A stretch of 64,000 bases of DNA from Cryptomeria japonica (Eukaryota > Streptophyta > Pinopsida > Cupressales > Cupressaceae): assembly GCF_030272615.1 (NCBI RefSeq), contig NC_081411.1:153005971-153069970 (forward strand), read 5' to 3'. This document shows, piece after piece, positions 1 to 11,733 of this stretch. Within the stretch, counting starts at the first letter, position 1; each line of letters starts with the position of its first letter. The position numbers and the translations under genes are program-made. The notes under the pieces are model-generated. The model was not told where the DNA came from and searched no databases. It worked only from the letters and a program-made list of their open reading frames with translations.

Positions 1-3000
1 ATTCATCCCTAAAGTTTAATGCCTAATAAAGTTTAATTCTTTGATTCCCCTTAATTAGGGATCACAGATTGGATATCCAAAGTTGAGTTTCCCTAAGCTT
101 GATGAAAGGTAAAGTATACCTTGATTCTTTAGGTTCATTATAATATTTATGTTAATTTCCCTATCAGGATCAAGGAATAAGGAAGAAAGTACAATTCTAA
201 CCAAACTTAGTTGCTTTGGGCAATGAACACTCAAAGCTTTATCTTTGGAAAAATTAGGGCTGAAAATTAAAGAGTTAATTTAGTGAATTCATAGTTAAGG
301 TTTTAGAAACCCTAACCCTATGTCCCATGGTTTGTTAAAATTTTGTGATTTTTCTTTCAATAGTAATATGTCATTAAAAGGCAAGTCTATGTTTGAATCA
401 ATTTCATTTTCAAGAGTTCTTGGACAAAACCGTAAGGGTGTATCACATAGGGATACATAAGAACACTTAAAGATTGGATAGAGGCCAAAATAAACAAAAG
501 GTCATCTAAAAAATTGTCACCTAGTCCCGAGGAAGGAAAAGAATCTGAACCATAGGTTTTCAGCCCAAAAACAAAAGATAAGAGACCAAGCATGCAAAAG
601 CAGATCAATGATACCAAAAAACACTATCTTATAACCTAACACAAACATGAAACAACAAATGATAGAAATAATAAAATAGGGAGAGAAAAACCCAACTTGA
701 AAACATATAGGTTGATTTTGAACACCAACTATGATGACTCTCAACAACCTTTGCACCATAAATCACACTTTGGATACAGCTAGGGCACATGGTTTAGTCG
801 TTATTGGTTCTTGAGGGCTCAAAGTTATTTAATTGCATGTAAATAATAAAATATATGATGCCTAAAGGTGAACTTTAATAAGTTAGATGCATACATCAGT
901 GAGGAACCTACCATTATTAATGTAGTTCCAAGCTCATAATCAAGGATCACAGATAAGTCAAATAAGCAAAACACTAGGATCAAGGGTCAAGATTGTGATG
1001 TTCATATGAACTACCAAGTGAACATCATGCCCTTGATGTATAATTTGAGGAGAGGAAAGACTTGGGGGTTGGGGGTCAAAGGTGTAAATTTCCTTTTGTA
1101 AAAAGAGAAGACATCACCTTGATGTTTGACAAGTGATAGAAAACATAAAAAAAGGGAGACCAATTAGGGATTAGGCATCGAGGGTCCATTGCTCCTTAAG
1201 AAAAAAAAATGATGAAGACCTGCAGTTCAAACTTCAAAAGGAACTAAAAAATAAAAGAGATGGAGTAGAAATAGGAAGGACGCTAGGGGAAAAAACCCTA
1301 GGAGAACCAAAAAAGACAAGGGGAACCCCCATCTTTTTAAGAAGAAAAAAGGGGTGTGAGTGCAAGATGCAATAATAGTTATGATGAGAACATGAATAAA
1401 TTGACCAAACCTAAAACCTAACATTAAAGGCCTATACCATGCTACTAGATCAATTTACAATCTAAATTAAAAATTTTGTAACTCCCAACATACCCATAAC
1501 AACTTTAACCTTATAGTAATATCTACATACTTGAAATATCCTCCAATATATTTATATCACACAATATAACACATGTAATAGTATAAATAATACATTTTCT
1601 AGCTTGTAGGTGGCTTATAACAACTCATTCCATACTTATAGAATTCTACTACATACATGCAACAACCCAGTGTATGCTTATAACAACCTTTAAGGTGTGG
1701 ATGCATGACAAAAACTTTGTAGAAAAAGATAAACAAAACTAAGAAGGTTGATTATTTATTTGGAAATAATATACTATTTTTTTCAGTGACCCAAAATTAT
1801 TTATGGTCATTGATACTATTACATCATAAATGTAGGTAAGTGATATGTACAATAATATTGGTCTCATAATTTATTTGTGAAATCTAAGATTCATGCTCCA
1901 TTTTTAACAAGTACAACTACATGCATCCACAATGCTTCAACTATTGTGTTATTCCATTTAACTAGGTAATCATGCACTCTTTTCCTCTCTTCTTCTTACT
2001 CACTTATGTATCTTATCACTAAGTCAATGTCATATTATTCTCTTACACCAACTACTATGTCCAATATATCATTGAATATCTACAAATATAATTTACCTAG
2101 TTTTCCCTCATAGGAAAGCTACAAATATTTAACATTAGATTATTTGTGAAATATACACTTCTAGAAGCTTCATCTTGTAGGTTTCATAATCAATTTTACC
2201 AAGACTTTATAGGGCTCAATATTCTTCCACTTTAGTTTCTAGTAAGTTCCTTTCAAGAAATTTTCATTCTTGAAATAAGTTAAAAATAATTTTTCAAATT
2301 TAATTTCATGTTCTCTTCTATTGAAATCAACACATTTCTTGGATATTATCATACTCTTCTTTAAAATTTCTTCCAATTCCTTATGTAAATTGTTGAGATT
2401 TTGAAAAAATCCTTTTTACAACATTGTCTTCCAAAATTAAACATCTCAATTTATCAATATAATATGATTATAGCTATATGCAATCCAAAACAAATCTTGA
2501 TGTATTCATAGATGGGGGGCCTAATGAAGGACTATCTAACCATGTAGGGAAAAATAAATAGCATAGAACATAAATTAAATGAAACAAAAAATAAAATGAT
2601 CTTAATTGATTCTTAGTCATACATGAATTATAATCTACCACAACAAGATCCCAACATGCTAGGCCTTAGTCATTTGATTATAAATATAAGAATTACAAAA
2701 TTTTAATGATATTACAATATAATTTTCAAACTTGAATCCCACAACTATACAATATTTTCTCCACCATGCTTACTCACATTGAACTACCCTTGATTGATCA
2801 TGAGTAATATTTTTATAGTTCCTTGTGAAATGTGGTCGACTATGCATGTAGGTGAATCTTTTGAATACATTTTTCACATTATAAGAAAATAAGAAGAAAT
2901 ACATTATGACTAAATACATAGCATGAATGTTTGAATTTTAAATTGTTTTTTTTTGGAAATTTGAGTGTGAAACTAGTGAGTGAATCTATAAATATAAGAA

Positions 3001-5346
3001 TAACTAATAATATTCATACCTAAAATATACTTACCTTGTTTGATTGAAAAATATGTTTGCGAGGTGTTGAGAATTTGTTCCCACAATTGCTCCCTAAAGA
3101 AGGTAAGGATAAGTATGCAGATCCTATAAAAAGGAAAAATACCTTACCTCCTAGGTGCGAAGATCAAATGGAAAGTATGAAACATAGAAAAATAGGGCAT
3201 ATAATAGTGATAATCATATAATAAAATCAAAAGTGTTAGTTCAACATGGAACAAAAATATATGTAACATGAAAACCTAATGCTCCTCTCTCATGAGGTGC
3301 TCCTTATTTGAAGATATAGGTGGAACATGCAATGATGACAATAAGTTATAATCATAAATGATTTCTTTGTAAATAAAATTAGTATATAAATATGACATTT
3401 TGGATGTCATTTCTTACATTTTATATTCTTTTTTTAAATTTTATTTTAATATATTTATCTCTATTATTGCATTAATCATGATAATGTGGTTGTGTATTCA
3501 TGGTAGTTGTTTATCTCATTCTTGTGTTATTTTGCACACCTTTTTTTCTAAAGTGATTTTTATTAGAGTATTGAGTCAATCATCATGGCACCACACATTG
3601 TTCCATTTAGGGTCTCTTTTATGTGTGTCTTTACTTAATTATCATGTTGTTTGATGTTTAAATATATATAATGTTGAATTTAATGATTTATCTTCTTCAA
3701 ACTTGTGGTGTTCTTCATGATTAGGAATAGAAGGACCCTCCTTATCATGTTGAGGCATTACAAGTCTATTTCCTTTACCAACATTTGTCTCAGCTATATT
3801 TTTAGTTTTAGTGTGATAAAAATAGCCATAATTTTTTCCGATCAATCATACAATTATAATATAATCTATTATAAATGTGTTTTGGGATTTATTTGAATCC
3901 ATTGATATGCTTGAGTAGAGGTAGAGTGAGAAGTTTATGTTGTAAATATGTTTCAGACTCCATGGGGAGAATTTTCCAAAGTAGTGAAAACTCTAAATGC
4001 TTTTGGTTTGAATTGAAGATATTTCTCATTACATGTGGTGATAGCATGGACATGATTTGTAGTCTTATGTGGAAAAGGAGGATGAGTATAATGGGGAAAA
4101 TCATATTCATGTTTAGAATGTCACTTGAAAGATGATGCATGATGTCCATTAGGAGAGTCCTAATGGGCATCTAAAAAATAATATATCATGTGAACCTAAA
4201 ACATCACTTATGAGAATTTATAATGAATGGCTACTTGAGGTTTTAGAAGTAGAGTCATCAGAAGGAAACACTAAAGGGAATCTATTAAAGTATTCAATTA
4301 AGAGACAAGAAAGACCATGAATACATTAAAAGAAGGAGACATATCCAACTATAAAAAATTGAAATCATAAAAATTTCCTTCAAGAAATAAATTAGAAACA
4401 CATTATCATTCATGTTAACATAATATAAGAAGATAAATTATATAACATGTAAATAAGTGTTTGCATCTCCCTTAAATCTATTAATCACGGGATCTCTAAT
4501 AATATGTGCACTATAAAGAGTAGGATCTCAAAAAATTATAATAAATTAAAGTTTTACAATATGCATATCACTAGCATTTATTTTCTAAAATAATGTTTAT
4601 CATGTTTAGCTAGGGTGTGGAAGTAAACTAACTTCCCTCCTATGCCTGGATCAAGCCCTCAAAAGTAATTTAATAGTAAAAGTAAATAGATAAATGGAGT
4701 AGGAAATGAGTGCATATGTGTGGATGAAACTATGCTAGATTGATCATTGATTATTGATGTAAGCCAATGTCTAATTTTGTGTTATTGTGTACCTTGAAGT
4801 ACATCCTTGAAAAGGGATATCAAAAGATGAAGAAAACTTAATAGTTTGTTTGATACAATTAATGTATCTTCACAAAAAAAAAAAGAATGTATGCTTTAGA
4901 ATGCTATTCTAATTATGTCATTATGTATTATCCCTCATGTAAAAATGGCTTAAGACCTAGATGCATTATGTATTTAGTAAAATGCTAGGGATTGAGTGAA
5001 TGCGGTTGTGAACGGGGCATGCAACAAGTGTGTGTGGCAAATTAGGTCTAGGGTTTATGAGTGCATCAAAATAAATAAATCATGTTCCCAAGCCATCAAC
5101 CCAAAGTGACATGAAATAAGAATGATTATTTTAGAGTTGTACTTTTCTATTGTATGTTTTTTATTCAAAGGTAGGGATATCTAAGGCACTGAACCTTAAA
5201 CATAGTCATAGACTATCCACAACACTTCAATAGCAAAAAACTAGACAAAGTTTCAATAGAAAATAACCAAAAACGAGTTCAACAAAAATAAAAAATGACA
5301 CGAGAATACCTCATATTAAACTTAAGATCAACAAAAAACCTAGGAA
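1..5346. other. AT-rich stretch without recognisable gene
   Basis: No open frame here shows a protein family that I recognise. The longest open stretches are short, low in complexity and dominated by Phe, Leu and Ile, as expected by chance in AT-rich DNA. I see no LTR ends with matching duplications, no tRNA-like fold and no tandem array of note. Old transposon remnants may be present but cannot be named by eye. Confidence 0.5.
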
Positions 5347-5898
5347 CTAAGGGGCCAAATTGTGTGCCCTTGTCATGTTTATAACCTTCTCCTAGTCCTC
5401 AAAGAGGAACTTGAAGAGTTCCCTGGCATCTTGTCTGTCATTCTCATCCTCAGTAGCTATGTCATAGAGTAGGGAGAGTGTCAAATTTGAACTGTGCAAA
5501 ACCTAAATGCAGAACTTATTGATACTAACCTATTGTGTGTTTCTCACGTCCAACCTATTGTTGATAACTCGAATTTCTTCTTTCAGATTTTAATTTTTTT
5601 CCTCCATTTTAAGCCTATGTATGTGGGTTTTTGTAGCTCCCCCATCATGGAATCAATGGTTTCAGTGTTCTTGTCACACTTAGGGTCCCCATCCATGTCT
5701 TTTTTCTTCTATATCTTAATTTTCTTTTCTTTACTAGTTCCTTCCGAGGTGTCCACATCATTCTTCAGGGTTTCAGGGTTAGAGGCTAGCCCTGACTCCA
5801 GACCCTCAATAATATTGTCTGGGTTCACATTCATCCGGGTTTCCAAGAGTTGAGAGGAATCAAGCCCCATAAATGGGTTTCGGTCCACCAGACCAGTG
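5347..5898 (-). pseudogene. C-terminal part of decayed ORF E, unknown function
   Basis: This is the downstream half of the minus-strand ORF that resumes at 14345, beyond copia A. Reading down from 5898 it gives a Ser/Glu/Asp/Lys-rich acidic and basic stretch, then a heptad-like segment containing NLKEEIRVINNRLDV (predicted coiled coil by eye), then a conserved-looking tail with DARELFKFLFED and INMTRAHNLAP. The terminal TAG is at 5347-5349. A frameshift near 5640 and internal TAG/TGA codons make it non-functional. If one 5-bp duplication copy and copia A are removed, the reading frame continues from 14345 as DWTGLVDRNPF. I do not recognise the family; a gag-like or other transposon-associated protein is possible. 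Confidence 0.5.
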
Positions 5899-7101
5899 TG
5901 TTAGACATCTCAGATAACCGGTGAACAACTGACAGGGGGGGTAAATCCATTGTTAATATATTATAGAACTTTAAGAATTAAAACCTTATTACCAAAATAA
6001 TAGATATAATAGTTAAGCACAAATATAAACCATAGAACATTTACCAACCATCCACAAAAGATAACACCAAGATTTGTATGTGGAAAACTTGGTAAAGGGA
6101 AAAGCCACGGTGGGAAGCCTACCCACAGTCAGATAATACTTCTGCAGTAAGTATGTGATTACAAAAAGAGGGGCCTGTACATGCAGTAAGGCCAACAACC
6201 TAGAGCACACTGCTCATCACAAAAGGAGCCTCACTGACTACAAAATAAATTTAGACTACAATCCAGAAAGATGAGTGAACTGCAAGAATAACATCTCCTA
6301 TGCCTGAGTACAATTCCAGTTAAGCTCAGTACTGGAGGTCTTAAACCTCTTTCACCAACCTAATTCGATTACCTATGATCGACCAAAACCTCTACATATG
6401 ATTACAACCTTATTCACACACAGATAATCCCATATCCCAAAAACCCACAATCTACAAAGGGATCTTACATCATATTTATACCAACCCGAGACCTAAACAA
6501 TTAGGTCGGCCACCTAAAAGATAATACAATAAATTCATAACATAAGCTCACAATACAATGATCAACCGATTCATCCTAAGACAAAAAAAACATAATCCAA
6601 TCAATAGAGCCAACCGAAAACACATCGGGATCATCCACCAACATGTTACATAAACCGATCCATAACCTAGCAGAATAATATAGCATTAGGTCTGGTCCTA
6701 AATGCAACACCACCAATCAACAGGAACATGAACAAGATAACAAACAACATCCTGAAAGACATCTAAAAGCCACACCAGCACCACTTATCAAGTGCCTCAA
6801 AAGATCTTCAACAAAGCTTTGTTGGTAAAACCCTTACCGGTGACCAAAAGACTTACTAGAATAAATGATAGCTCCTGAGTCATCAAATCCCAAACCAATT
6901 GATCGTGATACACATTTGAATAGCATTAATGACGAATCCAAACCAATTCCACAAACTGAATCATACCAAAGCATACCACATCATAATCCAACCACTCTAT
7001 TGGAACCTACAGAAAACTGGTAAACAACCAAAACAATCGGTGTTTCCATCAATGACAAAACATCAATGCAACACATAATCAATTCCTCCAATTTGCCAAC
7101 A
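5899..7101 (-). repeat. 3' LTR of copia A
   Basis: The LTR is 1,203 bp with TG/CA ends, next to the polypurine tract. It aligns with 11734-14344 once the nested solo LTR is removed from the latter (about 1,190 bp remain). It contains the G-run followed by TAAATC near 5937 and the block around 6083-6125 (GGGAAAAGCCACGGTGGGAA) that recurs in the other copia LTRs of this window. Confidence 0.92.
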
Positions 7102-7490
7102 ATCTCCCCCTTTGGCATTGATGGCAACACTAGATGTGAAAAACATCCAAGTGCCAAGAAATGACAAACAAGTCTCCCCCAAAGGAAGACAACCAACAAT
7201 CTCCCATTAGATGATATTACAATAAACCTAACAAACTTCCCCTGTGAATGATATCCCTATTAATCTCTGATCTCTCCCCTTGATTGGTATTCTATTAAGA
7301 TCAGTTTTTCACATATATCTCTCCCCCTTTGACATCAATGCCAAAAATCTGACATAAACATCAAAGAAAAATCATAAATCCACTGAACCACATAGCTGAC
7401 TACTCCCCCTGAGTAGTAGCACCAACACATCAATCCAGAATGAATAGTAGTTCTATAAATACATACCAGGCTGATGCCAATCAGCATCAC
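7102..7490 (-). other. 3' untranslated region of copia A with repeated polypurine tracts
   Basis: No coding sequence is seen between the RNase H stop and the LTR. On the minus strand the segment carries several AAGGGGGAGA-like purine blocks: at 7102-7115 next to the LTR, and further copies near 7172-7183, 7265-7280, 7320-7332 and 7403-7412. The block next to the LTR is the presumed plus-strand primer. Repeated tracts of this type are a known feature of Sireviruses. Confidence 0.7.
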
Positions 7491-8933
7491 TCAGGTCTCT
7501 ACCAGAGGGGTAGAAACCCCCAATCTGTCTCTGAAGTACTTAAATGACTCCTTAGGGAAAGGTTTAGTGAAGATATCTGCAATCTGCTCTTTAGTGTTCA
7601 CATAAACCAGTCTGACTTCATTTTCTTCCACCTTCTCCTTCAAAAAGTTGTACTTGATAGATATGTGCTTTGTCTTATAATGAAATATCAGATTCTTTGA
7701 TATGTCAATAGTAGCAGAGTTATTGTAGTGAATAACTACTGGTTCATTACAATCCACCGTTATATCATTCAACATTTCCTTCATCCATAGAACTTGTGTA
7801 TAGTTAGTCGCAACAATAGCATACTCATCTTCAATAGTAGATAGAGAGGTACATGACTACTTGTTGATCCATAAAACAAGTTTCTTTCCAAGAAAGAAAG
7901 CTCCATCGGATGTGCTCTTCCGATCATCAACATCTCTAGCCCAATTTGCATTTGTATATGCACATACTATAAAATCATCATCTTTAGGATACCACAAACC
8001 ATATTTAGTTATTCCTTGCAAATACCTGAAAATCCTTTTCACCGCACTCTCATGATTCTCTCAAGGATCACTCTAATATCTTGATACAATACAAACTGCA
8101 TTTATTATATCCGGTCTAGTCTAAGTCAGATATAACAAACCTCCAATCATAGATGCAAACCTTGTAGGATTTACTAGTGCTGATGCATCTATCTTTGTCA
8201 ATTTCTCACTTGTAATTATAGGAGTACCAACCGGTTTAGAATTTTCCATACCAAATTTCTTCAACAACTCCCTAGCATACTTAGTTTGACAGATGAAAAT
8301 ACCTTTATCAGTCTGAGTAATCTGCAAAAGAACAATTTCATCTCCCCAATCATAGACATCTCAAATTCATTCTTCATATTATCAGAGAATTCCATACATA
8401 ACTTATCCTCACCTCCAAAAATGATATCATCAACAAAGACTTCAACAATCAATATGTCATCATCAATGATCTTATAATATAAATTACTGTCAGCATTACC
8501 TTTAGTGAAACCAAGCTTCAAATCTTGCATACCAAGCTCTAGGGGCTTGTTTCAATCAATATAAATATTTCCTTAACTTGCAAACCATGTTTTTGTCATC
8601 TAAAAGTGAAAATCCATCAGGTTTCTCAATGTAAAGTTCCTCTTCAAGATCTCCATTCAGAAATGCATACTTAACATCCATCTGATAAACCATGTAGTTC
8701 TTATGGGCAACCTAAGCAAGAAATCATCTCACAACTTCAATCCTAGCTACTGGAGCAAAAGTCTCATCATAATCAATTCCTTCCTTCTAAGAATATCCTT
8801 TACAAACTAATCTAGCCTTATTCTTGACAACTTGTCCATCTTCAATCAATTTATTCCTAAAAGCCCATTTAGTCCCAATAACATTCTTAATTTTAGGTCG
8901 GGGAACTAAAGTCCATGTATTAATCTCTTCTAT
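7491..8933 (-). pseudogene. Copia A reverse transcriptase and RNase H
   Basis: This encodes the C-terminal half of the polyprotein that copies retrotransposon RNA into DNA. The RT active site reads [12 protein letters not shown] (about 8410-8445), with both catalytic Asp residues present. RNase H follows in about 7491-8010, with YTNANWARDVDDRKS where copia enzymes have YTDADWAG (first catalytic Asp changed to Asn) and YNNSATIDIS where CDN is usual. The C-terminus KEQIADIFTKPF...LGV is typical of copia. Several stops and frame changes (near 7785, 7860, 8050-8120 and 8270) break the frame. No function is expected. The nearest relative in the window is copia D (62-64 kb). Confidence 0.9.
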
Positions 8934-10669
8934 CTAATCTAATTCCTCTTCCATAGCTTTTATCCAAAATTCATCTTTACATGCTTCAATTACAGATGTC
9001 GGTTCAATTTGAGAAATTAAACATACCTCATCAGCCACCGACCTCCTTCTTGTCATCACTCCTTTATTCTTGTCTCCAATAATCTGATCTTCTAAATGAT
9101 TTAACCTTACATACATAGGAGTCTTCTGATTTTCTGATCCTCTGTTCTGATCTTTAGTTACTGTTGAATTTGTTGATCCTGTCGGAGTAACTGGTTCAAA
9201 ATTTTGTTCTGGTGTAGGTGCTACCAGTTCAGTTATGATCATTTCCATTGCTCTTTCTCTCTCATAAGTTCTGATTTGACTTTTGTTCAGCTCATCCACC
9301 TTGACATTAGTGCTCTCCACAATTCTCTGCAATCTTTTGTTATAACATCTATATGCTTTGCTTTCATTAGAATAACTAATAAATATCCCTTCATCACATC
9401 TAGGATCAAACTTTCCAATGGAATAATCTCTTTTGATATAGCATTTACTACCAAAGATTATGAAATACTTAAATGTAGGGTTATGACCAAACCATAACTC
9501 ATAAGGTATCTTACCAATGTCTCCTTTGATATGAACTTGGTTGAATGTGTATACCGCCATGCTCGCAGCTTCTCTCTAGTAGATATGAGATAGATTAGCT
9601 TCCATCATCATAGTTCTAGCCGCATGCAGGATTGTTATGTTCTTCCTTTCCACAAATCCATTTTGCTGAGGTGTCTAGGGTGCAGATAACTATCTCGTTA
9701 TCCCATTCTTTTCACAATAACTATTAAATTCACTAGATGTGAATTCTCCACCCTGATATGACCTTAAGCACTTAATATTCAATCATGTCTCTATCTCAAC
9801 TTTAGCTTTAAAGATTTTAAACTTTTCAAATGCTTCATATTTCTCCCTTAGAAAAGTAACCCACATCATTCTAGAATAGTCATCAATGATTAGCATAAAA
9901 TATCTATCACCCTGAAAAACTTTTGATTCTAGTAGGACCACACAAATTAGTATGAAGAAGATCAAGAACATCATTAGATTTGTCATGTATATTCTTAAAA
10001 GAAGTTCTGACTTTCTTTCCCATTTGACATTCCTAACATATCGGATTATAGGGCTTCACAATCTTAGGTATATCTCTAACTACCTTAGCAGAAATGATCT
10101 TACAATGTAATTAAAATTCACATGACAAAACCTCTTATGCCATATCCAAGTCTCATCAATTTGTGCAATCAAACATATCTTCTCACCGGAGTTCAAATGA
10201 AAGATGATACCTTTAGTCTGAGTACCTGGTTGCAATCTCTAATCCAGATATATTGATAATCTTACATTTTCCATCCTTGAACTATAACTAAAATCCCTTA
10301 TCCATCAACTTTCCTACACTCAAAAGATTATGCCTTAAACCTTCAATATAATTAACATGATTAGTATCATTCTTACCATCCAATGATAAAGTTCCTCTTC
10401 CCTTGATCATGCATGCTTTGTCATCTCCAAATTTAACCAGATCACCATAAAATTCTTGCAAAGATAAAAAACTTTCGTTTATCTCCAGCCATATGATGTG
10501 AACATCCACTATCTATCACCCATTCATCTTTGTCTTCAACTTTAGTAGCAAGGGCCTTTTCTTTAGGTACAAGATCATCTTCCTTGATAGCCAAGATTAC
10601 CCATTCCTTTCCATTCCTGGATCCACTAGCTGAATCTTGTGTCGGTTCATCATCAGAATCAGTCACACC
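8934..10669 (-). pseudogene. Copia A protease, integrase and connector
   Basis: The aspartic protease motif WVIDSGCSHHMAGD lies at about 10490-10530. A GAG-pre-integrase/integrase segment follows. The integrase core reads LLHTNLCGP (first catalytic Asp now Asn), CLRSYQGGEF (second catalytic Asp now Tyr) and VERKN (Glu kept), so two of three DDE residues are lost. After the core comes the [11 protein letters not shown]...DEGIFISYS connector, the longest open part (8934-9560, 208 codons), then the ITQIEP-like and KAMEEELD region preceding RT. There is a frameshift just after the protease motif near 10475, and stops are scattered through the integrase. It is a dead copy. Confidence 0.9.
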
Positions 10670-11677
10670 TTCCTCATCTGCATAGTAGCATGATTTTTAT
10701 TTGTTCCTCTTGTACTTATGCTTATTCTGATAATCATGGTTAGGCCTAAAAGACCTTCTAGCTCTTTCCTCAAATCTTGAATTCCTTTTAGGACATCTAG
10801 ATACAAAATGACCTATCTTATTACATGTGAAACATTTAAAAGGTGTTTTTCCTTCATACTTACTTCCCACCAAAACTTTAGGTACTCTTCTAGAAAATAA
10901 GGCTTCAAGTTGATCAAATTATTCATCTTCTTTCTTCATTTCATCTAGTTCCTTAGCATACAAGGCTTTCTAATCACTCTTGCTGATAGATGATGTAGAT
11001 GCATGAAAAACAGGTTCAGATTTTGCAACTCCAGAAGGACCAAATTCCTCAAGCTCAAAACCGGATAAATTCCCAACCAAGGTATCCCTATTAACAAATG
11101 TGTTTTCCATTGTTCTCAACTCATTAATTGCAGTAGCCTTCATCTAATAAGCCAATGGAAAAGATCTCAATACTTTAGAAACTATTTCATCTTTGCTCAG
11201 AGATCCACCACAACAATGAATTCCCAGAACAATTTCATTAACTCTCTCTATAAAAGCAATAATCCTTTCATCTTCTTCCATCTTCAGGTTCTCATATCTC
11301 ACCTGGTAACCATCAAGTTTAGCAATTTTAACAATAGGGTCACCTTCATTCAGAGTCTCTAATTTATCCTATGTAGCCTTTGCAGTTGATTTGTCAGTTA
11401 ATCTCATAACTTGCTGATCAAAAAGTGCACACAAAGGTCTTCTCTAGCTCTACAATCATTTTCAATGTCCTTATCCAAGCTTTTCGAAGGAGGATTTCTA
11501 GATTCTGGATTATGAGGTATATATATATCCTTTCTTAGTGATCTCCCAAATCTCCTTACCAAGAGATCTCAGATGAGTCTCCATCCGAATCTTCCATACT
11601 TTGTAATTTGTTCCATCAAGACTACAAATTTCTCTCCAGAAAACAACTGTAGATGAACTTGAACTATTAGATGCCAT
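10670..11677 (-). pseudogene. Copia A gag
   Basis: The gag start ATG is at 11677-11675, about 45 bases inside the primer-binding site. It gives MASNSSSSSTV...LDGTNYKVWKIRMETHL, the usual opening of plant copia gag (UBN2/retrotrans_gag type). A single CCHC zinc knuckle, CFTCNKIGHFVSRC, is at about 10793-10835. The knuckle would bind RNA in the virus-like particle. In-frame stops occur in the middle (for example near 11142, 10968 and 10920) and one follows the knuckle near 10698. The reading frame otherwise holds well. Confidence 0.85.
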
Positions 11678-11719
11678 AGGATCTTTCTCAAGTGGTTAAG
11701 CTTCTGTAGAGAGGACCAA

Positions 11720-11731
11720 GCACTGATACCA
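11720..11731 (-). other. Primer-binding site of copia A
   Basis: The minus strand reads TGGTATCAGTGC immediately inside the 5' LTR (two bases after CTAACA). This matches the initiator methionine tRNA 3' end used by most plant copia elements (TGGTATCAGAGC) at all but one position. Confidence 0.85.
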
Positions 11732-11733
11732 AT

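Noticed and set aside
387-1424. Several minus-strand frames of 65-80 codons rich in Phe, Leu and Ile
   Set aside because: They overlap in different frames, have no recognisable motif and have the composition expected of AT-rich noncoding DNA.
11720-11731. Possible tRNA gene because of the match to initiator-Met tRNA
   Set aside because: Only about 12 bases match and no cloverleaf is present; the position beside an LTR identifies a primer-binding site. The same applies to 35481, 53408 and 56017.
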